Source: Doryteuthis pealeii
Lineage: Eukaryota; Mollusca; Cephalopoda; Myopsida; Loliginidae
NCBI GenBank assembly: GCA_023376005.1
Contig: CM042141.1
Span: forward strand, 91,510,107-91,574,106
Direction: 5' to 3'
DNA length: 64,000 nucleotides
The notes below the pieces were generated by a model. The model did not search any database, had not been told where the DNA came from, and saw nothing but the letters and a program-made list of their open reading frames with translations. Shown piece by piece: positions 39,700-50,220 of this stretch. Positions within the stretch are counted from its first letter, which is position 1. Every line of letters begins with the position of its first letter. The translations under genes and the position numbers were made by a program.

Positions 39700-39975
39700 T
39701 TTTTTTTTTAGTTGATTTCAGGCTTTTCCCAAGACATTGGGAGTTATAAGCCTTAGCCTGCCAAAAGTTTTGAATTGAAGGTTATCCTTCTCAACTGCTT
39801 ATCCTGCTAGGGAGCTCACACTGCCCTACTATTTACCTATATCTTGGTGAAGACATGAACTTGTACTTTTCTCTTGAAGGCCTCAAGCGAAGTAAAACAA
39901 ACAGTTTCGTCCAGAACTTATACTTTGCTGCTGATTACTTGACAATAACCATTATGTCACATTGTCTCATATATA
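39700..39975 (-). mobile_element. SINE family B copy, diverged
   Basis: GATTTCAGGC, AGGGAGCTCACACTGCCCTA, CTATTTACC and the reversed tRNA-like head ATAACCATTATGTCACATTG. Confidence 0.55.
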
Positions 39976-40079
39976 TATATATATATAATGAGAGGTATCA
40001 TCATGTTATCTGATAAAGGTTGAAATTCCCCAATGATACCTGCATTAGAAAAATAATGTCTAAAAAAGTTTGCCTTTTA

Positions 40080-40330
40080 ATCAAGATTCGGCTGGTAGAG
40101 CCCCTGCCTAGGTATTGTGAGGTTCCCGTCTCGATACCGGTTCCTGTCAACTCAGCACATGAGTAGTACAGATTGGGTAATCTATTCTGTGCAGTAAAAT
40201 TGGGAGCAGACGGTAGGTGTAGCGCTCCACCTCAGCAAAATAATCTCCCTACTCTAATGCTAGTGAAAAGGGGATAGACTCCCTTGCTGTCCGTCTGATA
40301 CTGAAAATAGGCCACTCCGTCAACTTATGT
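40080..40330 (+). mobile_element. SINE family A copy
   Basis: TTCGGCTGGTAGAGCCCCTG A-box region, GTTCCCGTCTCGATACCGGT B box, GGTAGGTGTAGCGCTCCACC, then GGGGATAGACTCCCTTGCTG. Confidence 0.75.
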
Positions 40331-40779
40331 GATTTAAGACAAAATTAGAATAATAATCTAAACAATTTCCAACAAGTTACTTCATCTTTTCATTTTGTTC
40401 TTGGCCTTCTGGCTTTGTATTAATCTCAGCAGTATTTTTGATTCCAGGAATTTTCTTTTTCTTTTTTTTTTTTTTTAATTTTTGGGGCAAAACAAATATT
40501 TCAAAAGAGGAAAAATTTTTTTTTTTTTTTTTTTTTTTTTCCTCCTTAAGGAAAAATAATTTTTGGTATTTTGAAATGAAAAAAAAAAAAATATTTTGAT
40601 ATATTTCTTGTATTTTAAACATGTATTTGAATAAAACATTTAAAAAAAATTCTTGTTTATTTCATGTGTTCTATTCTAATTTGTTGGGATTTTCATAAAG
40701 AAAAAGTAAAACAAAAACAAAAACAAAAAAAAAACAATGATAAAATTCACCCTGTGTAAATTTTTTCTGGAAATATTTT

Positions 40780-41200
40780 TTATTGAAAACTTACTTCTCT
40801 GATAATTAATGTGTCACATTTTTTTAATTGAAAACTTACTTCTCTGATAGTTAATGTGTCACATTTTTTAACTTTACTCCTTGAGGCTGTAGCCCAACAT
40901 ATCATATGATTTTAGAATCAGGTTGAATCCGTGAGCAAATTAAAAACATTCCAGGCTGAATCCCCCCCCCAATCCTTGGATTTCCTAGTATTAATTACTG
41001 TGATTGTTGTTGTTTTTTTTTTTTTTTTTTTTTTTTTTTCTGCGATTTGAAATTAAAAATTTTTATGTGATGTTTTGCAAGAATTTTTTTTTATACAATA
41101 ACAATTTTTATAACTTCGAAATAAATTTGGGAATAATAATAATTGTGAAAGTCACTCATAATACAGAAACATCCCCTTATTATGGAACCCTGAGGAATTT
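40780..41200 (+). mobile_element. Helitron-like element H2, copy 2
   Basis: AACTTTACTCCTTGAGGCTG, GAGCAAATTAAAAACATTCC and GGATTTCCTAGTA match the minus strand of 24430-24790. The 52-bp block AATTGAAAACTTACTTCTCT is duplicated in tandem at 40785-40870. A poly-T interrupts it. Confidence 0.45.
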
Positions 41201-41299
41201 AAAATTACTGATATAATAAATTTGTCATAACAAGTGTGTATTATACACACACAATATATTTATAATTATTTTAAGCTTATTAATTGGTCGAGAGGATCA

Positions 41300-42000
41300 G
41301 TTGGAGATACCTGACCTGATCAATCAGCTGGTCATGTCAAGGCATAGGATCAAATCCTGATGAATAGGGTCACCTGTTGGCTGTGGGTGGCAACCTGTGA
41401 CTGAGGCTGAACTATCAGTTTATTAACCAAACTAAACAAATGTATTTACTTATGAACTATTCACTTACAAATTATATATACAAAAAAAGATTTGGTATTA
41501 AATTGCCCATAAGGGTTGATATGCCATTAAACAAAATAACCAACCAACCAATTTCAAATGCCTGTATTTCTTGAGGCAGGATTAATAGGAGGTTGAGTCA
41601 AAAGTTATTGATAACTAGTTTGGTTTGTTGGATTTTATGACATGTCAACCTTCATTGGGTTATTTTACGCTGAAGATGTTTTGATTTATTAATTCTTGAT
41701 GGGTACTCAATTTAAAAAAAAATTGAGTTAAAAAAAAAACAATTTTTTCAAACACATTTTTATTTTGTATTTTTTTGTTTAAACTCTTTTTTTCTTCTTC
41801 AATATAAAACCTAGAGTACCAAAATTGGATCTTCACCATCAGATGGAGTTTAACATCATACCCAGGACATTAAGACCCTCTGCTACTGCCTTTTAGCACG
41901 TATATGATAATAAAGGTTAGGGCTATAGATAACTAGGAATGTTACCCCTCTGCAGAGGTGCAGTTGGTGTATTGTTCTGTCCCAGCTGACAGATAGTTAA
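41300..42000. repeat. Repeat family C fragments
   Basis: A GATCAATCAGCTGGTCATGT, GGGTGGCAACC fragment is at 41300-41420. A reversed tail and body (TTCATTGGGTTATTTTACGC, CACCATCAGATGGAGTTTAA) is at 41640-41990. Rearranged. Confidence 0.5.
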
Positions 42001-42449
42001 GTTGGAAAGTTTGAATTGTACATTGGAGTGAAAAAAAGAAGACGATATAAAAAGATTAATTTATTATTACAATCGATTAAGATAAAATAATTAATATAAG
42101 AGATTACAATTTTTTTTTATTCTTAAATGTCCTCAGAATTTTTTTTCTCTTTTCTTTTGATGTAATAATCTGAAGACATTAATTGATTTTTGAGTCGTTT
42201 AATGATTATTTTCATTTAATGTAAAAATGGATTTGTAAAGAAAGAGATAATTCTAAAGTAGTTTAATTTGTAATCCTTTTCTTTTAAGTGAAGATGCTTT
42301 TTTTTTTTTTTTTTTTTCCAAGTTCTGTTGAGTGCGTGTAGTTGTGAACAAATACTGGAAGCAGCCCCCTACAAGTTGTACTGTCACTTACCTCCCATCA
42401 CACAACCTATCCAAGTATATGTATTTACCAACCCCTCTGCACAAGCCAG

Positions 42450-43010
42450 CCCTGTTGGTTGGGGCTTTAGAATACACCAATTGCACCTCTGCAGAGGGGT
42501 ATGACTCCCCCAATGGGGTTAGCTGTGAGTGGCAACCCATGATGCTTAAGGATGGAACCCAGGTGGCTGAGCAGTCCATGACATGCAACACTCCACTTAT
42601 ACTAGACGGACAGTCGGAGAGGCCCCCTCCGATCAGTCGGCTGGTCACATCAAGCCCTAGTACCTATATGATTGCCCCAACCCTATTGCCCTTATGGCAA
42701 GCACCAAACCTTTTTATCATATGGGTGCTAGAAGGCGGTGGCTGAGAGACTGCATGTCCTGGGAATGACGTTAAACTCTATCTGAGGGTGAGGTTCCAGT
42801 TCTGGAGGTTAGGGGAGAGCCCCTTTATCACCATTGCTCCCAGGTCCACTCTGACCCAAAGTGGTAGTACCTATTAGGGTCCCATCTATGGTTTAAATTA
42901 AAAATGTGTTTATAAGAAAAAATTAAGTATCCATGAACAATGAATTTATTTCAAAACTTTGCTAGCATTAAATAACCCACTGAGGTTGATATGCCGTAAA
43001 ACAAACCAAA
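42450..43010 (+). repeat. Repeat family C, near full length
   Basis: All landmarks from GGGGCTTTAGAATACACCAA through GGAGAGGCCCCCTCCGATCA, CCCTATTGCCCTTATGGCAA and GTTCCAGTTCTGGAGG. The tail is GCATTAAATAACCCACTGAG with TGATATGCCGTAAAAC. The 137-codon open frame across it is also partly open in other copies' positions, but stops and length differ, so I do not call it a gene. Confidence 0.75.
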
Positions 43011-43209
43011 CCAAACTAAAGCTTTTCTTTTAAGTAAAGCTTTTTTTCCCCGAGTTCTGTTGGGTGTGTGCAGTTGTGAACAAATACTGGAAGCAGTCTC
43101 CTAGAAAACAGCAGTTGTAACGCCACTCACCTCCCATCACCCAACCCATTCAAGTATATGTATTTACCAACCCCTCTGCACAAGCACGACGTGACACATG
43201 GTCAATTTT

Positions 43210-43370
43210 TTTAAGCAGATTTTAACAGGTTGAATTCAGAGCTTTCCTTCTAGACCGGTTGCCAAACCAAGGCTAATTGAAGGGAGAATAGTCAGATGCT
43301 TTCCTTTCCCAAGGGTATAAGCACTGAAATGTAAACAGCCTTAACCAGGATTTGAACTCTGCACTGTAAA
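43210..43370 (-). mobile_element. SINE family B fragment
   Basis: AACAGGTTGAATTCAGAGCT, CTTTCCCAAGGGTATAAGCA and ACCAGGATTTGAACTCTGCA. Confidence 0.6.
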
Positions 43371-43915
43371 CTGGGACTGTAGAATATGCTGACTGCACCT
43401 TTGCAGAGGGGTAGAATACCCCCGAATGGGGCCACCTGTTGGCCGTGGGTGGCAACCTGTAATGCTTAAGGATGGACTCCTTGTGTCTGACAGTGCATGA
43501 CATGCAACACTTCACTTGGGCTAGATGCACGGTCGGAGAGACCTACTCCAATCAATTGGCTGGTCACATCAAGTCCTAGCACCTATATGATTGTACCAAT
43601 CCTATTACCCTTATGGTAACCCTCAACCAATTTTATCATATTTGTACTAGAAGCCAGTGGCTGAGGGACTTAGCGTCCTGGGTGTAATGTTAAACTGCAT
43701 CTACTGGTGAAGTTTAAATTCTGGAGATCTGGGTAGTGTGGAGCACCCCTTCATGACCATTACTCCACTCAGACCCGGAGTGGTAGTACCAGTTAGGGTC
43801 CCATCTATGGTTTTTAAATACCCATCAAGCATGGATAGAACAAAATGTCTTTGGCATAAAATAACCCAATAAGGGTTGACATGCCATAAAATATAACAAA
43901 CCAAACCAAACCAAA
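43370..43915 (+). repeat. Repeat family C, near full length
   Basis: The second of two tandemly placed copies. It ends GGCATAAAATAACCCAATAA, GGGTTGACATGCCATAAAAT and (AAACC)n. Confidence 0.75.
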
Positions 43916-43929
43916 CCACATGTGAGTCA

Positions 43930-44276
43930 CAAGTTTTGCAATATCTGGATACATATATGAAGCAGTTTAAGTTGTGTAAAGTACCTGCTGTGGTTAGTAG
44001 TACTGTGCTAGTTGGTGTGCTGACATGTTGTTTCTCTCTTCACTCTGTGTGTGATTTGAAAGCTGCACAGATGAACGTGCCACATAGTCCTAAAACCGTG
44101 GATTCCAAGAGCATGCTCCAAGCTAGATGCAATTCTAGCGAGTAGCAGTCTGAGAGTATCAGGCAAGCTCAGCATCTCCCAGTCCTGTGTGGTTTGTCTC
44201 CTTCACATCCTAGGTGAAAGGGCTGCTGAATTGTGCCTCACATTACCAAAAAATTGCAAAACCTTTGACTAACTTT
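43930..44276 (+). mobile_element. Mariner M4, internally deleted
   Basis: Both ends carry GTTTTGCAATAT-type sequence and its mirror ATTGCAAAACCTTTGACT. Between them the frame AAQMNVPHS is joined directly to PKTVDSKSMLQA, so about 60 residues of the DNA-binding domain and everything after it are missing. Confidence 0.7.
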
Positions 44277-44360
44277 AGTAGGTAGGTGATGATTTTCATA
44301 GATTTCTCTGTATTAATTGGTTGTGCACTTTGGAAGCTGGTTTTCATTTTCCACATAGTA

Positions 44361-44420
44361 AATTTATATATGGAGATCAAGTAGAAATATAATTTCTACT
44401 TGATCTCCATATATGAATTT
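44361..44420. repeat. Perfect hairpin, 28-nt arms
   Basis: TATATGGAGATCAAGTAGAA and TTCTACTTGATCTCCATATA around ATATA. Confidence 0.9.
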
Positions 44421-45121
44421 ACCTAATCCCTCCTCCACCATAAACTAGTGAAATGCAAAAACATGGAATAAACATGACTGTAACAATTGAAGCCAGGGAC
44501 AGGAATATCGGCAACCTGACAATTAAAGAGGCAATATTAATATCCAGATTACACCCACAAATAAATAACCGAACAGAAATTAATATGGAGTACATCATAC
44601 AATAAATCATAGCACATTACATACAAGACAAACAAACATATGCACATGCATTTACACACACACACGTGCACACGAAATGCTTGCATAACACATTTACACA
44701 CACACACACACACAAAAAAAAACAACTATGAATCACAGAAAAAATAGAAAAAGAAGACTCATACATTTTAATTTCATTACAATAACATTCTATAAACCCA
44801 GCATTCATTTTCAAAAGCTTATGTGATTGGAACACAATGTCACGCTGCACGTTTAGAATATTAATACATTGAAACACTAAAAATAAATACAGAAATACAC
44901 ACATTCTTACCACCACACTAATATAGATTAATACAAACAGCATGAACATCCTCTTATAGGCTCCAAAATCTTCTGAAGGAGAGATATTTCATCCTGAAAT
45001 ATTAAGGAAACATTAAAAAAACAAAAAAACACAGGTAAATGAACAAAATACTTGTTACTGTTTCTTCCTTTGCTTTGTGATAAGCCTTCAAAATCAATCT
45101 ACAAACCATATATATATATAT

Positions 45122-45365
45122 TAGGAAGCGCGTGGTGTCATGAGAAATGGACTTGACGCCCCGAGTTCAAATGCTGGACGTGGTAATTGCATTTCACTTA
45201 GTGCTAATATCCTTGGGAAAGGTATGAATCCTACTCTCCCTCCAGCTATGGGTAAATAGTAGGGCAGACTGGGCTCTTTAACCTTGGTTAGGCAACCGGT
45301 CTAGGAGAAGGAAAACTCAATTCAAACCTGCTGAACTCCGCTTAAGAAATTGACTGCTCGTGCGG
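45122..45365 (+). mobile_element. SINE family B, full length
   Basis: GGAAGCGCGTGGTGTCATGA head, CCCGAGTTCAAATGCTGGAC B box, CTTGGGAAAGGTATGAATCC, GGGCAGACTGGGCTCTTTAA, then ATTGACTGCTCGTGCGGAGG with (TA)n as the 3' end. Confidence 0.8.
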
Positions 45366-45372
45366 AGGGGTT

Positions 45373-45374
<2 letters not shown>

Positions 45375-45408
<34 letters not shown>
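45375..45408. repeat. (TA)n microsatellite
   Basis: Terminal repeat of the SINE B copy. Confidence 0.95.
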
Positions 45409-45412
<4 letters not shown>

Positions 45413-45414
45413 TT

Positions 45415-45475
45415 TTCATACAGTCCATGTTTCACTGTTTCATGGCTCATCAGTGTGACTAGACAAGCGGATATA
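45415..45475 (-). ncRNA. Weak hammerhead-like motif next to TA tract
   Basis: The minus strand reads CTGATGAGCCATGAAAC and later GAAACATGGACTGTA. The core boxes and a GUA triplet exist, with stem III as AC/GU. Stem I has only two pairs and stem II is poor. Confidence 0.25.
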
Positions 45476-45630
45476 TATGTTGAAAAAAGAAATAAAGGAA
45501 AGAAAGTATAGAATGGACAATAAAGGATATTAAAATCAATTTTACTTACACGTGTTTCGGTCAGGAGTATATCCATGTGTACATTATTCAAACTATTATT
45601 ATTTTTAAATAACCAAATGAAATGAAATGA

Positions 45631-45692
45631 TAATAATAGAAAAAAATCTAGAAATGTTCGTGCGGAACATTTCTACATTTTTTTCTATTATT
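45631..45692. repeat. Hairpin
   Basis: TAATAATAGAAAAAAATCTA / GAAATGTTC mirrored by GAACATTTC / TTTTTTTCTATTATTA around GTGCG. Confidence 0.8.
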
Positions 45693-46375
45693 AAGCCGAT
45701 TATTATTAAGAAGATTCGACCTTCCTTAGATTAAATCCTTATTTTTTTAAAATGAAATTCGTTGGAAAGCGGAGAATTTTTGAAATGTTCGAAAAAATAA
45801 CTTTTTAAAAAATCACGTGAAGAGAGTGTTCAAACGCAGGCGAGAAAGACAGTTATAATGACGTCATGTCGCATGCGACGGATTTTGAAGCGAAGAGATG
45901 ATGGCTGGAATAAAATTTTGTGGAATTTTAATTTTCAAAGCATGAGGGATTTAAAAAAATTTTAAATTCTAAATCTTTTAAATAGAAATTATACGTATGT
46001 GGGATTTGTTAGTGGTTAATTTATTAATTTGTTAAAAATGTAATTATAGTGATTTTCTAATTAGAAATTGTTGTTTTAGTCAAATCAAAATGAGTATTTA
46101 AATATGTTAGGGAACATAAAACAAATTTGCTGTTTCATGTTATTAGGAGGAGAGTAGAAACTATTATTATGCTGGGGTAAAGCCGATGATAACGACGGTG
46201 GCAAGATAAATAAAGGAAATAGAACAATGTAATTTTATATAACAGGGGAAGGTTTTAAGTTTTAGTGAAAAGGAAATAGGAAGAGTTTGAGTATATGGAA
46301 ATAAATTTAAGTTTTTTAAAAAGTTAGGAAAATGATTTGGAAATTTTATTTGGTTTAAATATTTTGAAATTTAGT

Positions 46376-46377
46376 GT

Positions 46378-46411
<34 letters not shown>
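46376..46411. repeat. (GT)n(TA)n microsatellite
   Basis: Compound tract followed by AATGTGAAAGGCATTCAATA, which recurs after the tract at 46901-46943. Confidence 0.95.
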
Positions 46412-46830
46412 AAATGTGAAAGGCATTCAATAAATAACAGGAATTTTGCACAAGGAGTTGGCAATCACTGTTTACAGCTGCACCTTTTTCAAGGAAATAG
46501 TGATGGGTCTTTTCATGACCCTCTTTACTGATCGTTGCGACTGGAACTTTTTCTTTACCAAAGAGTCAGTGTGTTTCTACTCAATGTACTTCATTTTCGA
46601 CTCAGGTTCGTTGTGGCAAACCCATGTTTTGTTTACTTGTACACTTAAAAAAATAATTTACTAAAACATGCCTCTCCGTAAGCATTTTTCTGTAGATTTC
46701 ACATGGTTTGCACTTTTCAGCTACTAAAGATTTTATGATAGACCTCTGTTCAAGCCTGGAGCACTGTGTTTGATTTTCCAACAATTTGAATAGCCTGAAA
46801 ACAAATATATTTTGCAATTCCAATTAATGT
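46412..46830 (-). mobile_element. Mariner fragment, N-terminal transposase region
   Basis: The minus frame at 46763-46690 reads LEQRSIIKSLVAEKCKPCEI and YRKML, the first helix-turn-helix of a mariner transposase (same subfamily as 22728-23130). The rest of the copy is not coding. Confidence 0.6.
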
Positions 46831-46898
46831 AGAGTTAACATTTATGGAAAAAATCTAAAATTTAAAAAACGATTTACCACTACTTGCTAAATTAAGCT

Positions 46899-46900
<2 letters not shown>

Positions 46901-46943
<43 letters not shown>
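46901..46943. repeat. (TA)n microsatellite
   Basis: Dinucleotide tract. Confidence 0.95.
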
Positions 46944-46946
<3 letters not shown>

Positions 46947-46981
46947 GTGAGAGGCGTTCAATAAATAACAGGAGTATATAT

Positions 46982-47113
46982 AAGGTGTGTCAAAAAAGTA
47001 CCAAGTTTAAAGCTATATTTACCAAGATAGAAATGAAAAATGAATAGAACGTTATTTTTTTTCCAGAATGCAAGGTGTGTCAAAAAGTACAAAAAATCTC
47101 GATACATTTTTGA
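46982..47113. mobile_element. Short TIR element (AAGGTGTGTCAAAA)
   Basis: AAGGTGTGTCAAAAAAGTAC at 46982 and again at 47068, with TTTTTGACACACAT at 47107 as the inverted end. Related to 10768-10948. Confidence 0.5.
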
Positions 47114-47125
47114 CACACATTGGTG

Positions 47126-47132
<7 letters not shown>

Positions 47133-47177
<45 letters not shown>
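47133..47177. repeat. (AT)n microsatellite
   Basis: Dinucleotide tract. Confidence 0.95.
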
Positions 47178-47183
<6 letters not shown>

Positions 47184-47278
47184 TGTTCTGGTTCCAATGG
47201 GAGAAAATATTTTATAAAAAAGAAGGTCCACAAAATGTATTATGTTCTCAGAAAAAAAAAAAAAAAAAAAAATTATTT

Positions 47279-47452
47279 TTATCTTACATATGCGACACGT
47301 GTTTCTGATCTGTTGTCTTTTATAATTATAATAGAAAAGTTGCAGAAACACACACAACCTATCAAATATCGGACATATTCTGCCAAAATAATAATTCAAT
47401 GCCTGAAGAAGACAACAGATCAGAAACACGTGTCGCATATGTAAGATAAAAA
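47279..47452. repeat. Inverted repeat with hammerhead-like core
   Basis: ATCTTACATATGCGACACGT on the left is mirrored by ACGTGTCGCATATGTAAGAT on the right. Arms of about 43 nt also include TTTCTGATCTGTTGTCTT. The left arm lacks the CTGAAGA box that the right arm has. Confidence 0.85.
47399..47438 (+). ncRNA. Hammerhead ribozyme-like motif 3
   Basis: Stem I ATGC (47399-47402) pairs with GCAT (47435-47438). The core CTGAAGA is at 47403-47409 and GAAA at 47423-47426. Stem III is AC/GU around the loop ACGT. The cleavage triplet is GTC at 47432-47434. Stem II has only two pairs (G11-C21, A12-U20 of the 474xx numbering). The GAAACACGTGTC block is self-complementary, as in small-stem-III hammerheads. 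Confidence 0.5.
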
Positions 47453-47469
47453 GAACATAACCTTCTTTT

Positions 47470-47474
<5 letters not shown>

Positions 47475-47502
<28 letters not shown>
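47475..47502. repeat. (TA)n microsatellite
   Basis: Dinucleotide tract downstream of motif 3. Confidence 0.95.
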
Positions 47503-47611
47503 TACGAATTATGTCTTATAGTTTTGAAAAAGAACGCTACAAATGCAATTGAATGTATTTTTCTTTCCATATTTGAAATTAGATGTGATTCAGAAGCATC
47601 ACTGGCAATTC

Positions 47612-47655
47612 CCTGATGATGGTTTAATATGAACAAAACGAAACATTTAACGTTG
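47612..47655 (+). ncRNA. Partial hammerhead-like motif
   Basis: CTGATGA (47613-47619), stem II GTTT/AAAC (47622-47625 with 47636-47639) and GAAAC (47640-47644) are present. The triplet is GUU and stem I has one pair only. Confidence 0.25.
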
Positions 47656-47963
47656 ACAAATCAACTATAATTGAAATCATTCTTTAAATACCTTCTTAAT
47701 ATTATATACAGGGTGTGTGTGTGTGTGTGCAAAAGTAGGTATACAACAGTATCACACAGATGAAATTAGTAGCATATTATCTTAAGTATCCTCATTTTGT
47801 AAAATGTTGGTGTCATTAGCCATATTTAATTGTGACTAATAATTAACATGTTATTAATAATAATAATTAACGTTATTACACGTATATGTAACATTTATTT
47901 GTTTAATAAATGCAATGAGGATTGCATGTTTTTTTTTATTACTGTATACCTACTTTTGCACCC

Positions 47964-47965
<2 letters not shown>

Positions 47966-48006
<41 letters not shown>
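47966..48006. repeat. (AT)n microsatellite
   Basis: Directly left of Helitron-like element G copy 1. Confidence 0.95.
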
Positions 48007-48009
<3 letters not shown>

Positions 48010-48535
48010 GTGCTAAAGCTGATCGAATCAATGTTTGTCTCCTAAAAGCTTTTTTACTGTTTAGTTTAATGATACAAAAGTTATACTCCGTTATTCCTTA
48101 GTTTTAGGATTGAGTTATGTTTGAAAAAAAAATATTTTAATTGGTTCTAATTAGTTGTAATTTGCAATTAAGTAAAAAGACTGACAAGTCTCTAATTTAA
48201 CATTCTGCCTGTCACTTTCCTTCTCTCTATGTATATCTTGATTACATCCTCGTTATATATGTTAGTTTCTCTGTGTGTGTAAAGAGATTGATTTAGAAAG
48301 TGTGAAATATATTTGTATGTTCAAATTTCACATCATCTAGCCCGTAGCTGAAATTAGATCAAACGTCCCCTTTCTTAGAAATCTTACAAAATAATTTTAA
48401 TGTATTTTTAAATTTGCGGCCGTATTTACTAAAAAAAATAATTTTCTTTGCTAACTCACTTTTCCCTAATCCCAATTATTTACCCAGAGCTCAATTGGTG
48501 ACCCAACAGGTCAAGTTTTGTCTAGTATATATATA
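48007..48535 (+). mobile_element. Helitron-like element G, copy 1
   Basis: CTAAAGCTGATCGAATCAAT, TTATTCCTTAGTTTTAGGAT and TAGTTGTAATTTGCAATTAA match copy 2 (54958-55989). The 3' end has the hairpin-like GGTGACCCAACAGGTCA and CTAG (48532-48535), followed by T. The 5' end lies at or in the TA tract. Confidence 0.6.
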
Positions 48536-48691
48536 TATAATATCAAATGATAACAAACGAATATTTATATAAATAGAGAATAATGTAAAAATCAGTATGG
48601 AACAGAAATAAAGTCAGTATAGAAAACATCAAATGATAAAAAGCAACGAATCGAATGCATACGCACGACGCATATTCAAGCACACATTGGT

Positions 48692-48794
48692 AGGTAGATA
48701 AATATTGAGGGAGGGAACGGAAGAGAGAAAGAGAGAAACACTGGAAAAGAAAAGAGGAAACAAAGTCTTTCTTACTCGTTACTTTTAGATAGAA

Positions 48795-48832
<38 letters not shown>

Positions 48833-49143
48833 CGAGAGAGAGAAAGGACGAAGTGCGTGCTTGTGTGTGTGTGTGTGTGTGAGAGGGAGGGGACGAAGTG
48901 TGTGTGAGTGAGAGAGAAAGAGAATAGAGTGAAGGGAAAATTAAGAGAGTGTGTGTGGGTGTGTGTGTGGATGTTAGAGAGATATCAAGATATACATAGA
49001 GAGAGGGAAAGTGACAGGCAGAAGGTTAAATTAGAGACTTGGAAGGTAGATAAATATTGAGGGAGAGAACGGGAGAAAGAAAGAGAGAAACACAGGAAAG
49101 AAAAGAGGAAACAAAGTATTTCTTACTCGTTACTTTTAGATAG

Positions 49144-49198
<55 letters not shown>

Positions 49199-49400
49199 GA
49201 GAAGTGCGTGTTTGTGTGTGAGAGAGAGAGAGAGAGAGAAAAGGGAAAATTGGAGAGAGAGAGAGAGAGAGAGAAAGAGTGTGTGGGTGTTAGAGAGAAA
49301 GCGTGTGTGTATGTGTGTGGGGGGAGAGAGAGTTGGTGTTGGAGAGAAAGCGTGTGTTTGTGTGTGAGGGAGAGGGAGCGAGCGAGTGTATGTGTGTGAG
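48692..49400. repeat. 352-bp tandem duplication
   Basis: AGGTAGATAAATATTGAGGG, GAAAAGAGGAAACAAAGT and TTACTCGTTACTTTTAGATA occur at 48692-48795 and again at 49044-49147, each followed by a TA tract and GA-rich sequence. The copies diverge in the GA/GT-rich part. Confidence 0.85.
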
Positions 49401-49423
49401 AGATAGAGGGCAAGATAAAGCGT

Positions 49424-49475
<52 letters not shown>
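49183..49475. repeat. (GA)n-rich purine tract
   Basis: Almost pure GA with GT islands, ending in about 26 uninterrupted GA units at 49423-49475. The long open frames in it (up to 165 codons, Ser/Leu-rich) are artefacts of the repeat. It lies 240 bp upstream of the receptor start codon and may be promoter-proximal. Confidence 0.9.
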
Positions 49476-49478
<3 letters not shown>

Positions 49479-49716
49479 GCGTTGATTAACGTTTCCTCCC
49501 CTATGAGATAAAAGCCTGTTGAGCCACAATAAATCTTCACATGAATCTCAGCCACATTTCCCAGCGGGTTCTTCAATTGATCAGAGCCAATCGGTAGATT
49601 TTCTTTAAAAAAAATCCGTCTGGTCACTGTCATCTCCTGCTGACTTCGCCATCAACACCGCACACCATTATACGCCACCACCATCGAGCATCGAGATTAC
49701 GAGTTCGATACCAGAC
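49476..49716 (+). promoter_or_regulatory. Probable 5' leader of receptor gene
   Basis: A non-repetitive, less AT-rich stretch between the GA tract and the start codon. No TATA box or initiator was identified. It ends GAGTTCGATACCAGAC directly before ATG, which resembles a tRNA B box. Confidence 0.35.
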
Positions 49717-50008
49717 ATGGGCACAAAACCCTCTTCGTGCCTCTATTGTCTTGCCCTAACATTTATTGCGCTTTTTGTCAGAAACATTTGGACCCAGAAC
49801 ATCACTTCTAGCAATAAGGGACCAATAGAATTTTACGTTGGCGTTCTAGGAATTTCGTCGTACGGCTCACCGTTCGATCTTGAACGCGTTGGTCCGGCCA
49901 TTCGAGTTGCCATTGAAAGGGTTAATGCTGTCTATCTGAACTCCAGTTACAAATTAGTTGCCATCCAGAAAACTTATGGACAACATTGCCACGTGGGAGA
50001 AGGACCAG
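49717..50008 (+). CDS. First coding exon: ANF-receptor-type extracellular receptor, probably receptor guanylate cyclase
   Basis: From ATG it encodes 97 residues plus one base of Gly, ending before GTTTGA. Residues 1-26 (MGTKPSSCLYCLALTFIALF and onward) look like a signal peptide with a hydrophobic core at about 8-21. Residues 36-62 (PIEFYVGVLGISSYGSPFDL then ERVGPAIRVAIERVN) match the start of the periplasmic-binding-like ANF receptor domain of natriuretic-peptide receptors and receptor guanylate cyclases, where the VGPA(I/V) motif is typical. NIT and NSS are N-glycosylation sites. GQHCHVGEG has the Cys expected for the first disulfide. The later domains (membrane helix, kinase-like, cyclase) are not in the window. 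Another receptor with this fold (for example an orphan class C GPCR-like receptor) is less likely but not excluded. Confidence 0.7.
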
Positions 50009-50147
50009 GTTTGATTGAATTTATTTACTTCTTTATTATTTTTGGATGCCCCATAATCGTGGCCTTGTGTCACATACTGCCCGAACAGGTTAGGTAGATA
50101 CCTACTTCTTTATTATTTTATACTTTGGTTGGTTGGCTTTTGAAAAC

Positions 50148-50220
50148 CTATGAACAACATTGTCACGTGGGAGAAGGATCAGGTTTGATTGAATCTATTT
50201 ACTTCTTTATTATTTTCTAT
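50148..50220 (+). repeat. Duplicate of receptor exon end and splice donor
   Basis: CCTATGAACAACATTGTCAC, then GTGGGAGAAGGATCAGGTTT, repeats 49972-50043 with a few substitutions. The copied part would read KTYEQHCHVGEGSG in frame and keeps the GT donor. No acceptor precedes it. TTCTTTATTATTT words follow both copies and a third partial copy at 50105. Confidence 0.8.

Larger units (their letters stand above)
38221..49716. other. Region between GBE1 and receptor exon
   Basis: About 11.5 kb with the GBE1 3' UTR (end unknown) and repeats listed below. No coding exon was recognised. Stretches with nothing specific: 38300-39000, 39200-39700, 42060-42300, 44420-45100 (CA-rich), 45700-46330 and 47510-47960. 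Confidence 0.7.

Noticed and set aside
42332..42745. 137-codon gene
   Set aside because: It lies entirely in repeat family C; other copies break the frame.
49136..49633. 165-codon minus-strand open frame
   Set aside because: Its Ser/Leu/His/Thr content comes from (GA)n and (GT)n repeats.
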